Below, piece by piece: positions 15,487-16,432 of a stretch of DNA of 16,432 nt (position 1 is the stretch's first letter; every line of letters starts with the position of its first letter). A model generated the notes under the pieces. It was not told the origin of the DNA and did not search any database. It saw only the letters and a program-made list of their open reading frames with translations. This DNA is from CAYOXX01 sp964408025. GTDB taxonomy: Bacteria > Acidobacteriota > DATKUA01. The translations under genes and the position numbers were made by a program. The DNA lies in NCBI GenBank assembly GCA_964408025.1, contig CAYOXX010000075.1:1-16432 (forward strand). Reading direction: 5' to 3'.

Positions 15487-16334
15487 CAGTCTGCCTCCAG
15501 GTCGCCGCGGCGGCGGTAGCGCTCGAGCAGGACGGGGCAAGGACACTCGCGGGGCGTAGCCGCAGCGGCAGGCAAAATTGCGAGGATTATGTCGGCGAAT
15601 GCGGCTTCCGTTTCCGCGGCCCGCGCCAGCTCCTCGCCGGTCGCCAGGCCCTCGAACAGGACACCCTTTTGGAACGGCCGCTCCGCCATCCCCTCGGCGA
15701 GATTGACGCTGCAGCAGACGGCGGCGTAGCACAACTCCAGCTCGCGCGCCAGCCAGAGCTCGGGCGCAAGCGTCATTCCGACCAGCGAGGCGCCGCAGCG
15801 TGCCAAAGCCCGGACCTCGGCGGCCGTCTCCAGCCGCGGACCCGTCGTCGCGGCGTAGACGCCGCCCTCGTGGAGCCGCAACGGCAGCTCCCGCAGCGCC
15901 GACAGGACCGCCCCCCGCAGTTCAGGGCAGAAAGCTGGGTTGGCGCGCACAATCCCCTGGCCTCGCCCCTCGAAGAAGGTGGCGGGCGGGCCGCCTCGCC
16001 ACTCCAGCAGGTCGTCTGGAACCGCCAGGTCGCCGGGCGAGATGGCGGGATCGATCGAGCCGGGAGCCGACCAGGAGACGATCTTCTCGACGCCCAGATT
16101 CTTCAGCGCCCAGAGGTTGGCTTTGTCGTTGACGAAGGGCGCGCTGACGGCGTAGCCTTCCTCGCCGTGGCGCGAGAGCACGGCGAAGGGGCCGCTGCCG
16201 GAGTCGAAAACGTGGACGGGATTCGACTCGCCGAACGGCGTGTCGGGCACGTGCACGGCGAGCCTCGTCAGCTCCCGCTCGAGGAACGTGCGGTGGGCGC
16301 CGACGCGGGCGATGACGGCGATGCGGGGTTGCAC
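15471..16334 (-). CDS. MTAP/MTIP-family purine nucleoside phosphorylase homologue, 6-oxopurine type
   Basis: Encodes 287 residues; GTG at 16334 is chosen for a GGAGG seven bases upstream. Family blocks in order are DTPFGESNPV, LSRHG (Arg55, His56), VNDKANLWALKNLGV, WSAPGSI, ISPGDLAVPDDLL, FCPELR, TGPRLETAAEV, LVGMTLAPELWLARELELCYA and SVNLAEG. In human MTAP the last block holds two Asp residues that bind adenine; here they are Asn211 and Ala213, the pattern I recall for Pseudomonas methylthioinosine phosphorylase, so hypoxanthine-type nucleosides are expected. The N-terminal GGTGL phosphate loop is absent and reads IARVGA. A Cys-Pro-rich C-terminal tail is also present. Being co-transcribed with a deaminase and an mqnP-like gene, it may cleave futalosine in place of MqnB. 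Methylthioinosine or inosine cleavage is the alternative. Confidence 0.8.
   Translation of the reverse strand: MQPRIAVIARVGAHRTFLERELTRLAVHVPDTPFGESNPVHVFDSGSGPFAVLSRHGEEGYAVSAPFVNDKANLWALKNLGVEKIVSWSAPGSIDPAISPGDLAVPDDLLEWRGGPPATFFEGRGQGIVRANPAFCPELRGAVLSALRELPLRLHEGGVYAATTGPRLETAAEVRALARCGASLVGMTLAPELWLARELELCYAAVCCSVNLAEGMAERPFQKGVLFEGLATGEELARAAETEAAFADIILAILPAAAATPRECPCPVLLERYRRRGDLEADWWRNL
15494..15498 (-). promoter_or_regulatory. Ribosome binding site deciding the amidohydrolase start
   Basis: GGAGG on the - strand, seven bases before the GTG at 15486 and inside the 3' end of the preceding gene. The competing GTG at 15435 has no comparable site. Confidence 0.65.
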
Positions 16335-16341
16335 GGCTGGT

Positions 16342-16346
16342 CCTCC
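16342..16346 (-). promoter_or_regulatory. Ribosome binding site deciding the phosphorylase start
   Basis: GGAGG on the - strand, seven bases before the GTG at 16334, the same motif and spacing as in the next gene. It places the start 16 codons after the longest open-frame start at 16382. No convincing promoter is visible in the remaining bases up to 16432. Confidence 0.7.
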
Positions 16347-16432
16347 CCGCAACACTCTAACCGCACGTGGGGCCGTCCGCAAGGCGCTCCGGGGCGCGGG
16401 GCGGGGGGCGAGGAATCGGATGAGTGTACAAC

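Noticed and set aside
15487..15732. Longer N-terminal extension of the amidohydrolase to 15732
   Set aside because: It would overlap the preceding gene by 262 bases, is Arg/Gly/Pro-rich, and is unnecessary given the GGAGG-GTG start at 15486.
1..16432. CRISPR arrays, tRNA or rRNA genes, transposases, phage genes or defence systems
   Set aside because: I looked for regularly spaced repeats, tRNA-like cloverleaf motifs and transposase or nuclease motifs on both strands and saw none.

Overview
The window comes from a high-GC, diderm (Gram-negative-type) bacterium. It carries a complete TolC/RND tripartite efflux operon with a lipobox on the adaptor, exported peptidases, and a UbiA prenyltransferase typical of menaquinone-making bacteria. 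The densely packed genes, GTG/TTG starts and interspersed palindromic repeats fit an environmental, possibly uncultivated lineage. I cannot name the phylum from sequence alone.

Left part (1-3900, + strand): a 5'-truncated exported C69 dipeptidase, then a gene-free stretch with short direct and inverted repeats, then an exported S9 prolyl-oligopeptidase-type serine peptidase. A bidirectional hairpin terminator follows (3863-3890). Middle-left (3914-6339, - strand): an alanine dehydrogenase gene overlaps by ATGA a 4-hydroxybutyrate/acetate-type CoA-transferase gene. Together the left half looks like peptide uptake and amino-acid/organic-acid catabolism.

Centre (6340-13074, + strand): a gene-free stretch of about 480 bp holds a palindromic repeat and then a near-consensus sigma70-type promoter with a TetR-type operator over its -10/start region. 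This promoter drives tetR - outer-membrane factor - membrane-fusion lipoprotein - RND pump. The first three genes are joined by ATGA overlaps, so this is a self-regulated multidrug efflux operon.

Right part (13075-16432, - strand): a second hairpin and a second copy of the palindromic repeat separate the pump from a converging three-gene operon. The transcription order is an MTAP/MTIP-family nucleoside phosphorylase homologue, an aminofutalosine-deaminase-like amidohydrolase, and a MqnP-like UbiA prenyltransferase. The genes overlap and the first two have identical GGAGG-7-nt-GTG starts. The phosphorylase homologue has the Asn-x-Ala base-site signature expected for 6-oxopurines, matching a deaminase acting just before it, but its N-terminal phosphate loop is degenerate. 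My best reading is a variant of the futalosine menaquinone pathway: deamination of aminodeoxyfutalosine, base removal by an MTIP-derived enzyme instead of classical MqnB, and a late prenylation step. The alternative is methylthioadenosine salvage through methylthioinosine. This trio is the most interesting thing in the window.
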